The translations under genes and the position numbers were made by a program. Below are positions 33,193 to 40,999 of a stretch of DNA of 64,000 nucleotides, piece by piece; positions within the stretch are counted from its first letter, which is position 1; each line of letters begins with the position of its first letter. The notes under the pieces were generated by a model. It saw nothing but the letters and a program-made list of their open reading frames with translations, was not told the origin of the DNA and searched no databases. Source of the DNA: Bradyrhizobium nanningense (GTDB taxonomy: Bacteria; Pseudomonadota; Alphaproteobacteria; Rhizobiales; Xanthobacteraceae); assembly GCF_004114535.1 (NCBI RefSeq), contig NZ_LBJC01000024.1, positions 1 to 64,000 on the forward strand. The letters are read 5' to 3'.

Positions 33193-34286
33193 TCCGCGCT
33201 TTCGACGCCTTTTCGCTGCCGGTGCTGCGCTGGCTCGATCCGGAAGACGCGCATCGCCTGGCGATCCAGGGCCTGCGCTTCCTGCCGCCGATCAAGCCGC
33301 GCGCGGACGATCCCAAGCTCGCGATGCGCGCCTTCGGGCTCAACTTTCCCAATCCCATCGGCATGGCCGCCGGCTTCGACAAGAGCGCGGAGGTGCCGGA
33401 CGCGCTGCTGCGGCTCGGCTTCGGCTTCGTCGAGATCGGCTCGGTGACGCCGAAGCCGCAAGCCGGCAACCCGCGGCCGCGGCTGTTCCGGCTCGAGCGC
33501 GACGAGGCCATCATCAACCGCATGGGCTTCAACAATGACGGCGCGGACGCCGCATTGCGCCGCCTGGCTGCGCGCGCGCAGCACGGCGGCATCGTCGGCG
33601 TCAATGTCGGCGCCAACAAGGATTCGCCCGACCGCGTCGCCGATTACGTCACGCTGATCGAGACTTTTGCGCCGGTTGCGAGCTATTTCACCGTCAACGT
33701 CTCCTCGCCGAACACGCCGGGCCTGCGCAATTTGCAGGAAGGCGCGCTGCTCGACGATCTCCTCGCACGCGTGATCGATGCGCGCGAGCGTGTCAGGCAG
33801 AAGGCCGGCGACACGCCGGTGCTGCTCAAGATCGCGCCCGATCTCAGTCTTGCCCAGCTCGACGACGTCGTGCAGGTTGCGCGTTCGCGCCGGGTCGACG
33901 GCATGATCGTGTCGAACACGACGATCGCGCGGCCGAGCACGCTGCGGGAGGTGATGCGGGCCAAGGAGCAAGGCGGCCTGTCCGGCCGGCCGCTGTTCCG
34001 CCTGTCGACGCGGATGGTGGCGGAGACCTATGTGCGCGTCGAGGGGGCATTCCCGCTGATCGGCGTCGGCGGCGTGGATTCCGGCGGCGCCGCGCTGACC
34101 AAGATCCGCGCGGGCGCAAGCCTGATCCAGCTCTATTCGTCGCTGGTCTACAAGGGCCTCGGCCTCGTCGACGAGATCAAGCGCGACCTCACCTCGACCC
34201 TGCTCCGCACCGGGCGGGATTCGCTGTCCGAGATCGTCGGCGCGGATGCTGCGACGCTCACGGCGGAAGACTGGCCGGGGATGTGA
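33189..34286 (+). CDS. pyrD: Dihydroorotate dehydrogenase (quinone), class 2
   Basis: 365 aa membrane-associated flavoprotein oxidising dihydroorotate to orotate with quinone as acceptor. Blocks seen: NPIGMAAGFDKSAEVPDALL, GSVTPKPQAGNPRPRLFRL, NRMGFNND, VNVSSPNTPGLRNLQ with the class 2 catalytic Ser, and the FMN phosphate-binding GVGGVDSGGAALTKIRAGAS. The N-terminal helical extension that binds quinone is present. GTG start at 33189 overlaps the stop codon of the preceding DUF952 gene in the sequence GTGA. Confidence 0.96.
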   Translation: MIRAFDAFSLPVLRWLDPEDAHRLAIQGLRFLPPIKPRADDPKLAMRAFGLNFPNPIGMAAGFDKSAEVPDALLRLGFGFVEIGSVTPKPQAGNPRPRLFRLERDEAIINRMGFNNDGADAALRRLAARAQHGGIVGVNVGANKDSPDRVADYVTLIETFAPVASYFTVNVSSPNTPGLRNLQEGALLDDLLARVIDARERVRQKAGDTPVLLKIAPDLSLAQLDDVVQVARSRRVDGMIVSNTTIARPSTLREVMRAKEQGGLSGRPLFRLSTRMVAETYVRVEGAFPLIGVGGVDSGGAALTKIRAGASLIQLYSSLVYKGLGLVDEIKRDLTSTLLRTGRDSLSEIVGADAATLTAEDWPGM

Positions 34287-34293
34287 GACGGTC

Positions 34294-34434
34294 TCATGCC
34301 CCGGACGCAGCGCAGCGCGCCGTCTTCCGCGTGATGCGCTGCAGAGCCGGGGCCCATGTGGCAGCGAATTCGAGGAGAGCTGGATTCCGGCTCTGCGCAG
34401 CAGCGTTTCACGCTGCAGCGCGTCCGGGACACGA
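34294..34434. repeat. Intergenic palindromic repeat, family B, copy 3
   Basis: Begins TCATGCCCCGGACGCAGCGC and ends CTGCAGCGCGTCCGGGACACGA, so its ends are inverted copies. The middle has CTGCAGAGCCGGGGCCCATG and CCGGCTCTGCGCAGCAGCG. It lies between convergent pyrD and a MATE exporter gene. Confidence 0.8.
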
Positions 34435-34437
34435 TCG

Positions 34438-35763
34438 TCACAGTTTCGAAAACGTCGCCCTGAACTGTGCCGGATAGCGCGCGGCCTGCAACCCGCCGCG
34501 CGAGAGGTAGGAGGCCATCAGCGCCCACCACAATCCGGCATTGCCGAACGATTGCAGCGCCCACCAGGTGCCGAGGAAGATCGCGAGCGAAGCCAGCATC
34601 AGATTGCGCATCTCGCGCGCCCAGGTCGCGCCGATATAGATGCCGTCGAAGCCGAAGGCGAACACGCCGGGGATCGGCGCGAGCACGACGAAGGGAAGGA
34701 ATTCGCGCGCCGCCCGGCGCACGTCCTCGCTCGCCGTCATGACATCGATCAGCCCCGGCCCGAACAGCGCGAACAGCACGGCGACGACGATGGCGAAGCC
34801 GAGCCCCCAGAGCAGCACCAGCCGGGTCGAGGCGGCAAAGCCTCTTGCATCGCGTGCGCCGAGAGTGCGGCCGCAGAGCTGCTGGGCCGCGTTGGCGAGG
34901 CCGTCGAGGAAGAAGGCGCTGACCAGCAGGAAGTTGTTGAGCACGGAGTTGGCGGCCAGCGTGACGTCGCCGGCCTGCGCGCCCTTGGCGGTGAAGAACA
35001 GGAACACGACGATCAGCGCCGCGGTGCGGATCATGATGTCGGAATTCACCGCCAGCATCCGCAACAGCTTGTCGCGGTCGAGCAGGGTTGCGATGGGCAG
35101 GGCGAAGCCGCCATCGGCATAGTGACGGCAGACGACCAGACCGAGGGCGAACCCGACCGCTTCCGACGACAGCGCGGCGATCGCGGCGCCGGCGATGCCG
35201 GCGTGGTAGACCAGCACCAGCAGGATCGTCGCCGCCATGTTGACGAGGTTGACGACGACCTGAAGCAGCAATGCTGAATTGGCGCGGGCCTGGCCGATCA
35301 GCCAGCCGAGAATGACGTAATTGGCGAGCGCGAACGGCGACGACCAGATCCTGATTCCGAAGTAGGTCTGTGCTGCCCGCGTCACGCCTTCGCTGCCGCC
35401 CATGAGGTCGAACAGCACCGCGGCCAGCGGCAATTGCAGCGCGATCAGCGCGGCGCCGATCAGGCCGGCGACGATGAAGCCGCGCGCCAGGATCGCGCTC
35501 GGCTCACGCACCTCGCCTGCGCCCAGCGATTGCGCAGTGAAGGCGAGCGTGCTCATGCGCAGGAAGCCGAACAGCCAGAACAGGCAGTCGAAGATCACCG
35601 ACGCGATCGCGACGCCGCCGAGCAGGGCGGCATCGTCGAGGCGGCCAATCGCTGTGGTCGAGACAATGCCGATCAGCGGCGTGGTCAGGTTCGCGACCAT
35701 CGCGGGACCTGCGATGGCGAACACCTGGCGGGAGCCGATCTTGAGGGGAACGGGCGCGTGCAT
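34438..35763 (-). CDS. MATE-family efflux transporter (DinF-like)
   Basis: 441 aa, about twelve membrane helices. The N-terminal lobe has the MATE pattern IAGPAMVANLTTPLIGIVST with a conserved Pro, and GATWAREMRNLML lies in the C-lobe. MATE exporters extrude drugs or metabolites in exchange for cations. The start is ATG 35763: it lies one base after the stop codon of the metallo-beta-lactamase gene upstream, so the two are translationally coupled. An earlier in-frame start would overlap that gene by 45 bases. Confidence 0.9.
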   Translation of the reverse strand: MHAPVPLKIGSRQVFAIAGPAMVANLTTPLIGIVSTTAIGRLDDAALLGGVAIASVIFDCLFWLFGFLRMSTLAFTAQSLGAGEVREPSAILARGFIVAGLIGAALIALQLPLAAVLFDLMGGSEGVTRAAQTYFGIRIWSSPFALANYVILGWLIGQARANSALLLQVVVNLVNMAATILLVLVYHAGIAGAAIAALSSEAVGFALGLVVCRHYADGGFALPIATLLDRDKLLRMLAVNSDIMIRTAALIVVFLFFTAKGAQAGDVTLAANSVLNNFLLVSAFFLDGLANAAQQLCGRTLGARDARGFAASTRLVLLWGLGFAIVVAVLFALFGPGLIDVMTASEDVRRAAREFLPFVVLAPIPGVFAFGFDGIYIGATWAREMRNLMLASLAIFLGTWWALQSFGNAGLWWALMASYLSRGGLQAARYPAQFRATFSKL

Positions 35764-35764
35764 T

Positions 35765-36499
35765 TCAGAATACGAGGACCATGCCGTCTTCGGCGGCGAG
35801 ATGCGCAATATCGTCCAGGCGCGAGAGCATGTCGTCGCTCATATGGGTGAGGACGAGCCGCTTGGCGCCGATTGCAGGAAGATGCTGTTCCAAGGTCTTC
35901 AGGCTGAGATGGTTCTTGACCACCTTCTCGTACATATAGGCCTCGGCGATGAAAAGGTCCGCGCCGTACGCCAGCGGAATGAGCGTTTCCGTCCATTCGG
36001 TATCGGCGCTGTAGGCGAGCGTGCGGCCCTCGGCCTCGACGCGGTAGGCGAGGAAGGGCCCCCCGGATTCGCCGTGCACGACGGGATAGGGCATCACCGT
36101 CACGGTGCCGAAAGTCCGGCTTTGCTCGGGCGCAAGCTCGACGACATCAAGCTCGAAGCGCTGTTTTGTCTTCGAGGAGTGCTCGAACAGCGCCTCCATG
36201 ACCTCACGCAGCCGCCTCTCGATGCCTTGCGGGCCCGCGATCGTCAGCGGCCGCGTCCGCCGCGAGAACTGCGCATCGAGCAGCAGGAACGGCAGCCCGG
36301 CGAAATGATCGCCGTGGAAATGCGTGATCAGGATCAGATCGATCTCGTCGCACGCGATCTCCAGCCGCTTCAGCGCCGGCAAAGCCGACGCGCCGCAATC
36401 GATCAGGAAGTTGGCCTCGCGCCCGGAGACGTGAAAGCAGGTGTTGAGCCTGCCGCCGGAGCCGAAGGCGTCGCCGCAGCCGACAAAGCGCAATTGCAT
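35765..36499 (-). CDS. MBL-fold metallo-hydrolase, RNase Z-like
   Basis: 244 aa beta-lactamase-fold enzyme with the metal motif THFHGDHFAG near residues 58-67, an earlier IDCGASALPAL strand-loop, a second metal region VVHGESGGPF, ADTEWTETLI, and a late His in LTHMSDDML. It resembles the RNase Z/phosphodiesterase branch but lacks an obvious exosite arm, so its substrate (RNA, phosphodiester or lactone) is open. It ends one base before the MATE gene. Confidence 0.85.
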   Translation of the reverse strand: MQLRFVGCGDAFGSGGRLNTCFHVSGREANFLIDCGASALPALKRLEIACDEIDLILITHFHGDHFAGLPFLLLDAQFSRRTRPLTIAGPQGIERRLREVMEALFEHSSKTKQRFELDVVELAPEQSRTFGTVTVMPYPVVHGESGGPFLAYRVEAEGRTLAYSADTEWTETLIPLAYGADLFIAEAYMYEKVVKNHLSLKTLEQHLPAIGAKRLVLTHMSDDMLSRLDDIAHLAAEDGMVLVF

Positions 36500-36520
36500 C
36501 GGCTGCGGGCTCCCAATTCC

Positions 36521-36826
36521 TTACCGGCCGCGCGGCGCGCCGAACACGCGCGAGAGCAGCCAGATCGGGATCACGATGACCGCGCCGAGCAGGAAGTAGC
36601 GCCACAACCAATTCACGGTGTCGAAGCCGAGATCCCAGAGGCGCTGGAACAGGAGGCGGATGCTGGTGATGATGTTCCAGGGATCGAATCCGATCGCGGC
36701 CAGCACGACACCGACCAGGATCGAGAGCAGCACCAGGCGGAACGCGACAGCCAGCGGCGAGCCGCCGAGAAAGCGGTGCAGGCCATCGCTGCGGCCGGCC
36801 GGCAAATCTCTGACGTCTTGGACCAT
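36521..36826 (-). CDS. Small integral membrane protein (DUF6460-like), hypothetical
   Basis: 101 aa with two hydrophobic segments (LAVAFRLVLLSILVGVVLAA and a C-terminal YFLLGAVIVIPIWLL) joined by an aromatic-rich linker. It resembles conserved short membrane proteins of Bradyrhizobium that I believe are grouped as DUF6460; that name is from memory. Start ATG 36826 has GGGAG about 7 bases upstream. It precedes the MBL gene by 21 bases on the same strand and may be cotranscribed with it and the MATE gene. Confidence 0.7.
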   Translation of the reverse strand: MVQDVRDLPAGRSDGLHRFLGGSPLAVAFRLVLLSILVGVVLAAIGFDPWNIITSIRLLFQRLWDLGFDTVNWLWRYFLLGAVIVIPIWLLSRVFGAPRGR

Positions 36827-37127
36827 CGCAAACTCCCGAAGCGGATTCGACCCCATTATAGGGCACGGCGAGGCACATGGGGAACCCGCAAGCGAGCGTC
36901 AATCGGGTTACGGGAGTTTAATTCGGGCATGCGCCTGCCGCGGGTTGCCGACCTCTCCCGCTTGCGGGGGAGGTCGCGCCCCGGGCGATGCGAAGCATCG
37001 TCCCGCGCGCGGGTGAGGGCTTTACCCTCTAGGCGACTGTCCCAATGCGGAAACACCCTCTCCCCAACCCTCTCCCGCAAGCGAGCGGGAGGGTGAGCGC
37101 ACCGCCATCGCGGCGAGATCGAGGCCC
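36827..37127. repeat. Repeat-rich intergenic region
   Basis: 301 bases with no gene. It carries three hairpins: GACCTCTCCCGC/GCGGGGGAGGTC at 36950-36975, a GGGCGATGC/GCATCGTCCC palindrome near 36983-37004, and CCCTCTCCCGC/GCGGGAGGGT at about 37067-37094. These are the CTCTCCC-type elements seen elsewhere here. Confidence 0.65.
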
Positions 37128-38789
37128 TCACACCTCGATTTCCGCTGCCTCCTCCTTCAGCATCCGCTCCAGCGTTTCCAGCCTGTCCGCCTCCCGCGGC
37201 GGCTTGTCCCAGCGCAGGCGGCTGATGCGGGGGAAGCGCATGGCGACGCCGGATTTGTGGCGCGGCGAGCGCTGCAGGCCCTCGAACGCCACCTCCAGCA
37301 CCAGCCCCTTGTCGCCCTCGTGCACGACATGGCGGACGGGACCGAACTTTTCCGTGGTGTTGCGGCGGACGAAGCGGTCGATCTGCAAAAGCTCCTCGTC
37401 GGTGAAGCCAAAATAGGCCTTGCCGACCGGCACCAGTTCGTCGCCGCCCCCGCCTGCGGTCCAGACACCGAAGGTGTAGTCGGAATAATAGGACGAGCGC
37501 TTGCCGTGACCGCGCTGCGCATACATCAGCACGGCATCGATGATGTGCGGATCGCGCTTCCACTTCCACCATTGGCCCTTCGGCCGGCCCGGCAGATAAG
37601 GTGCATCACGCCGCTTCAGCATCACGCCCTCGACGGCCTCCGCATCTTCGCCGGCGCCGGCACTCGCGGGATTGGCGCGCGCGGCGGTCAATGCCTCCCA
37701 GCTTGCGAAGGGAACGGTCGGCGACAGATCGATGCGGGGATCGCTAAGCTTCTTGATGAAGCTCTCCAGCCGCTCGCGCCGTTCCGCGAACGGCAGCTCG
37801 CGCAGGTCGTTCTCGTCGTCGCCGAGCAGATCGTAGGCGCGCAAATGGATCGGAAATTCCTTGATCAGTTTTGGCGAGACGACCTTGCGGTTGAGCCGCT
37901 GCTGCAGGACATTGAAGCTCTGCACGCGGCCCTCACGCAGGATCAAGAGCTCGCCGTCGATCGCACCCGGCAAATGCAGTGACGGCACAAGATCCGGAAA
38001 GCTCCCGGTGATGTCCTCGCCGGTGCGAGAATAGAGCCGCGCCGTGATGTGGCCGCGCTCGTCACGCCCCGCCACCGCCTGCACGCGGATGCCGTCCCAT
38101 TTCCATTCGGCGATGTAGTCGGCGGGATCGAGCGCGGCGAAATCGCTGTCCTCGATCGCATGCGCCAGCATCACGGGCCGGAACGGCGCGGGATCGCGGT
38201 TGACCGGCTTGTCGGCGCGGCCTTCCAGCCATGCGAACAGATCGAGATAGGGCGGGATGAGGCCCGGCCAGATCAGCTCGACCTCATGCGGATCCTTGTC
38301 GCCGAGCGCGGCCGCCGCGGTCTTGGCGAGGCGCGCGGAGATGCCGATGCGAAGTGCGCCAGTGACGAGCTTCAGCAGCGCCCAGCGGCCGGTCTCATCC
38401 AGCTCGTCGAGCCAGCGCTCAAGCTGCTTCGGCAGCTCGGTCTTACCGAGCGTGCGCAGCGTGGTGACGACTTCGGTGAGAGTTGGGGGTGGCGGGTTGT
38501 TGTGAGCGGCCAGCGCGGCCTTCGGCCACATCAGCGCCACCGTCTCCGAGAGATCGCCGACATAATCGTAACTCAAGCCGAACAGCACCTCGTCCGTGCG
38601 CGACGCGATGAGATCGCGGATCAGCGCGGGCTTGGCATGCTTGAAGCTGAGCGCGCCGGTCAGCGCGGCCAGCGCGTAGCCGCGGTCGGGGTCGCCGACC
38701 TCGCGGAAATAGCCGGTGATCAGCCGCAGCTTGTTGTTCCGGCCGGGCTCGTAGGTGAGACGGTCGAGCAGTTCGGCGAAGCGGTTCAT
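37128..38789 (-). CDS. ATP-dependent DNA ligase (ligase-associated repair module)
   Basis: 553 aa ATP-dependent ligase. The adenylated lysine lies in AEWKWDGIRVQ (K of K-W-D-G-I-R) near residue 211, later nucleotidyltransferase motifs include DGELLI, EGVMLKRRDAPYLPG and QWWKWKRD. A DNA-binding domain precedes the catalytic core and an OB-fold follows, the layout of LigB/LigC-type ligases. The start ATG overlaps the stop codon of the exonuclease gene in the sequence ATGA. A longer frame upstream is only the exonuclease gene read in another phase. Partners PdeM and the DEXH helicase are at 19887-23200. Confidence 0.94.
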   Translation of the reverse strand: MNRFAELLDRLTYEPGRNNKLRLITGYFREVGDPDRGYALAALTGALSFKHAKPALIRDLIASRTDEVLFGLSYDYVGDLSETVALMWPKAALAAHNNPPPPTLTEVVTTLRTLGKTELPKQLERWLDELDETGRWALLKLVTGALRIGISARLAKTAAAALGDKDPHEVELIWPGLIPPYLDLFAWLEGRADKPVNRDPAPFRPVMLAHAIEDSDFAALDPADYIAEWKWDGIRVQAVAGRDERGHITARLYSRTGEDITGSFPDLVPSLHLPGAIDGELLILREGRVQSFNVLQQRLNRKVVSPKLIKEFPIHLRAYDLLGDDENDLRELPFAERRERLESFIKKLSDPRIDLSPTVPFASWEALTAARANPASAGAGEDAEAVEGVMLKRRDAPYLPGRPKGQWWKWKRDPHIIDAVLMYAQRGHGKRSSYYSDYTFGVWTAGGGGDELVPVGKAYFGFTDEELLQIDRFVRRNTTEKFGPVRHVVHEGDKGLVLEVAFEGLQRSPRHKSGVAMRFPRISRLRWDKPPREADRLETLERMLKEEAAEIEV

Positions 38790-39820
38790 GCCTCGGCCTC
38801 GCCTTGAATGGGCGTCTCGCTCTCCTCCTCGTCGCCATAGCCGACCAGATCGAGCGGCTGCGCTTTCAGGCCTTTGCTCCGGCACCAATGCACCAGCGCA
38901 TCTTCCTGACCGTGGGTGACCCAGATCTCGCCGGCGCCGGTCGCACCTATCGTGGCGGTGAGGCCGTCCCAATCGGCATGGTCGGAAATCACCAGCGGCA
39001 GCTCGACGCCGCGCTGCCGCGCCCGGGCGCGCACGCGCATCCAGCCCGAGGCAAAGGCGGTGACCGGATCGGGAAAGCGCCGTGTCCAAAGATCTGATGT
39101 CGCCGAGGGCGGCGCCAGCGTGATGGTGCCGGCCAGCGCCGCCTTCTTCATGCCCTTCACCAGCCTGAGCTCGCCGAGCTCGATGCCGCGGCTTTGGTAG
39201 TAATGCGTGATCGTCTCCATCGCGCCATGCAGGTAGATCGGTGCGTCGTAGCCGGCCTGGCGCAGCAGCGCGATCACGCGCTGCGCTTTGCCGAGCGAAT
39301 AGGCGCCGACGAGATGCGCGCGCTCGGGAAACAGCGCGACCGAGGCCAGCAGCTTCTTGACCTCTTCGGCAGCATCGCCATGCCGGAATACCGGCAGCCC
39401 GAACGTTGCCTCGGTGATGAAGACGTCGCACGGCACCAGCTCGAACGGCGCGCAGGTCGGATCTAACGCATCCTTGTAGTCGCCGGAGGCGACGATGCAG
39501 GTCTCCTTGCACGTGACAGCGATCTGCGCCGAGCCCAGCACGTGGCCGGCCGGGTGAAACTTCACGCAGACGTCGCCGAGCCGGATCTCCTCGCCATAGC
39601 GGATCGCTTGCGTCGAGCCAGCAAAATTCTCGCCATAGCGCAGCCGCATCATGTCCAGCGTTTCCTGCGTCGCCAGCACCGCGCCATGGCCGGCGCGGGC
39701 ATGATCGGAATGGCCGTGGGTGATCACGGCCCGCTCAACCGGGCGGACAGGGTCGATATGGAAGCCGCCGGGCTTGCAGCACAGGCCGGCAGCAGCTGGC
39801 AACAGGATATCTTGGGGGCG
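38786..39820 (-). CDS. Ligase-associated DNA exonuclease, metallo-beta-lactamase fold
   Basis: 344 aa MBL/beta-CASP protein. The metal motif is THGHSDHARAGHG near residues 30-42; later blocks HPAGHVLGSAQI, ASGDYKD and VISDHADWDGL complete the metal-ligand set. It matches the exonuclease that accompanies the ligase in the four-gene repair module. Its stop codon overlaps the ligase start by four bases. I place the start at ATG 39820 (MRPQDILLP); in-frame ATGs upstream lie in repeat sequence. Confidence 0.93.
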   Translation of the reverse strand, partial: RPQDILLPAAAGLCCKPGGFHIDPVRPVERAVITHGHSDHARAGHGAVLATQETLDMMRLRYGENFAGSTQAIRYGEEIRLGDVCVKFHPAGHVLGSAQIAVTCKETCIVASGDYKDALDPTCAPFELVPCDVFITEATFGLPVFRHGDAAEEVKKLLASVALFPERAHLVGAYSLGKAQRVIALLRQAGYDAPIYLHGAMETITHYYQSRGIELGELRLVKGMKKAALAGTITLAPPSATSDLWTRRFPDPVTAFASGWMRVRARARQRGVELPLVISDHADWDGLTATIGATGAGEIWVTHGQEDALVHWCRSKGLKAQPLDLVGYGDEEESETPIQGEAEA

Positions 39821-39860
39821 CATGGTGGTCATATAGGGACCGACGTTCCGATATTCATCC

Positions 39861-39945
39861 GTCATGCGCGGGCTTGACCCGCGCATCCATCGCTCTAAAC
39901 AGTTCCTTTTTTTGATGGATTGCCGGGTCAAGCCCGGCAATGACA
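39861..39945. repeat. Intergenic palindromic repeat related to family A
   Basis: Begins GTCATGCGCGGGCTTGACCC and ends TTGCCGGGTCAAGCCCGGCA plus ATGACA. Two hairpin ends separated by a short AT-rich core with a run of seven T at 39907-39913. It sits between the divergent exonuclease and methyltransferase genes. Confidence 0.8.
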
Positions 39946-39957
39946 GTCGGTTCCAGA

Positions 39958-40884
39958 ATGCCCCTGCGCCTATTCCAGTCCTCCGGCGATCTCATGGCCG
40001 ACCGCCGCTTCGAATTCGCGCGCGACCTCCAGCTCAAGGGCGATCTGCCCGCCGCTGCCGACCTCATCGAGCAGGCGCTCGAGCTCGCGCCGAATTTTAC
40101 GTCGGCCTGGTTCACGCTTGGCGAGATCCGCCAGCAGCTCGGCGAGCGCGACAAGGCGATTGCCGCCTTTCGCGAAGCACGCCGGTCCGATCCCGACGAC
40201 CAGCATGGCGCTCACCTGCATCTGATACGCCTTGGCGACGAGCAATTGTCCGAGATGCCCAAGGCCTATGTACAGGCCCTGTTCGACCAGTATGCGCCTC
40301 GCTTCGAGCACACGCTGATCAACGATCTCGGCTATCGCGCGCCGTCCCTGATCTTCAAGGCGGTGGTGGCTGCCCGCGTCGCGGCGAAGAAGCCCGCCCT
40401 GTTCAAGCACGCCATCGATCTCGGCTGCGGCACTGGGCTTGCGGCGGCCGCCTTCGCCAAACAGGTCGATCATTTCACCGGAATCGATCTCTCCCCCGGC
40501 ATGATCAAGGAGGCGCGCGCGACGGGTCTCTATGCCGAGCTCGAAATCGCCGACATGATCCAGGGCTTGCAGGGCAAGCCCCAAGGAAGTGCGAACCTGA
40601 TCGTGGCGGCGGATGCGTTTGTGTATCTGTCGGATCTCGCACCGGTGCTGACTGAAGCCAGGCGCGTGCTTGCGCCGGGCGGCGTGCTCGCCTTCACGCT
40701 CGAGACCCAGGATGGCAGCGGCATAATTCTCGGCGAGGGCCTGCGCTATGCCCATGCAGCGGAATATGTGCGGAGCGCGCTCGTCAGGACCGGATTGAAG
40801 CTCCTGACATTGCAGGCGGCGTCCCCGCGCATCGAAAACAACGAGCCGGTGCGCGGTCTCGTCGTCGTCGCCGAGAAAACTTGA
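39958..40884 (+). CDS. TPR-containing class I methyltransferase
   Basis: 308 aa. The N-terminal third holds tetratricopeptide-type helices (FARDLQLKGDLPAAADLIEQ, ALELAPNFTSAWFTLGEIRQ, GERDKAIAAFREA), the C-terminal part a SAM-dependent methyltransferase with motif I DLGCGTGLAAAAF, FTGIDLSPGMIKEA and VAADAFVYLSDL. Substrate unknown; the TPR part may bind a protein or glycan partner. Starts at 39958 or 39994 are both possible; I favour the longer. Confidence 0.88.
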   Translation: MPLRLFQSSGDLMADRRFEFARDLQLKGDLPAAADLIEQALELAPNFTSAWFTLGEIRQQLGERDKAIAAFREARRSDPDDQHGAHLHLIRLGDEQLSEMPKAYVQALFDQYAPRFEHTLINDLGYRAPSLIFKAVVAARVAAKKPALFKHAIDLGCGTGLAAAAFAKQVDHFTGIDLSPGMIKEARATGLYAELEIADMIQGLQGKPQGSANLIVAADAFVYLSDLAPVLTEARRVLAPGGVLAFTLETQDGSGIILGEGLRYAHAAEYVRSALVRTGLKLLTLQAASPRIENNEPVRGLVVVAEKT

Positions 40885-40999
40885 GTCTAGGCGCTAACGC
40901 GCTGCGCTTTAAGCGTCATTGCGTCGCAAAGCTGCGACTTCCCACTTGCGAGCCGTGCCGCGTTGCCAGCACAATGCGCGCGCTAGGGAGAAACAATTA

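Noticed and set aside
39512..39860. A 794-codon minus-strand frame covering the ligase and much of the exonuclease gene, as one fused protein
   Set aside because: The N-terminal 241 codons are the exonuclease gene read in a different phase: Arg-rich, low-complexity and without domain motifs. The ligase starts at 38789 and the exonuclease is complete in its own frame.
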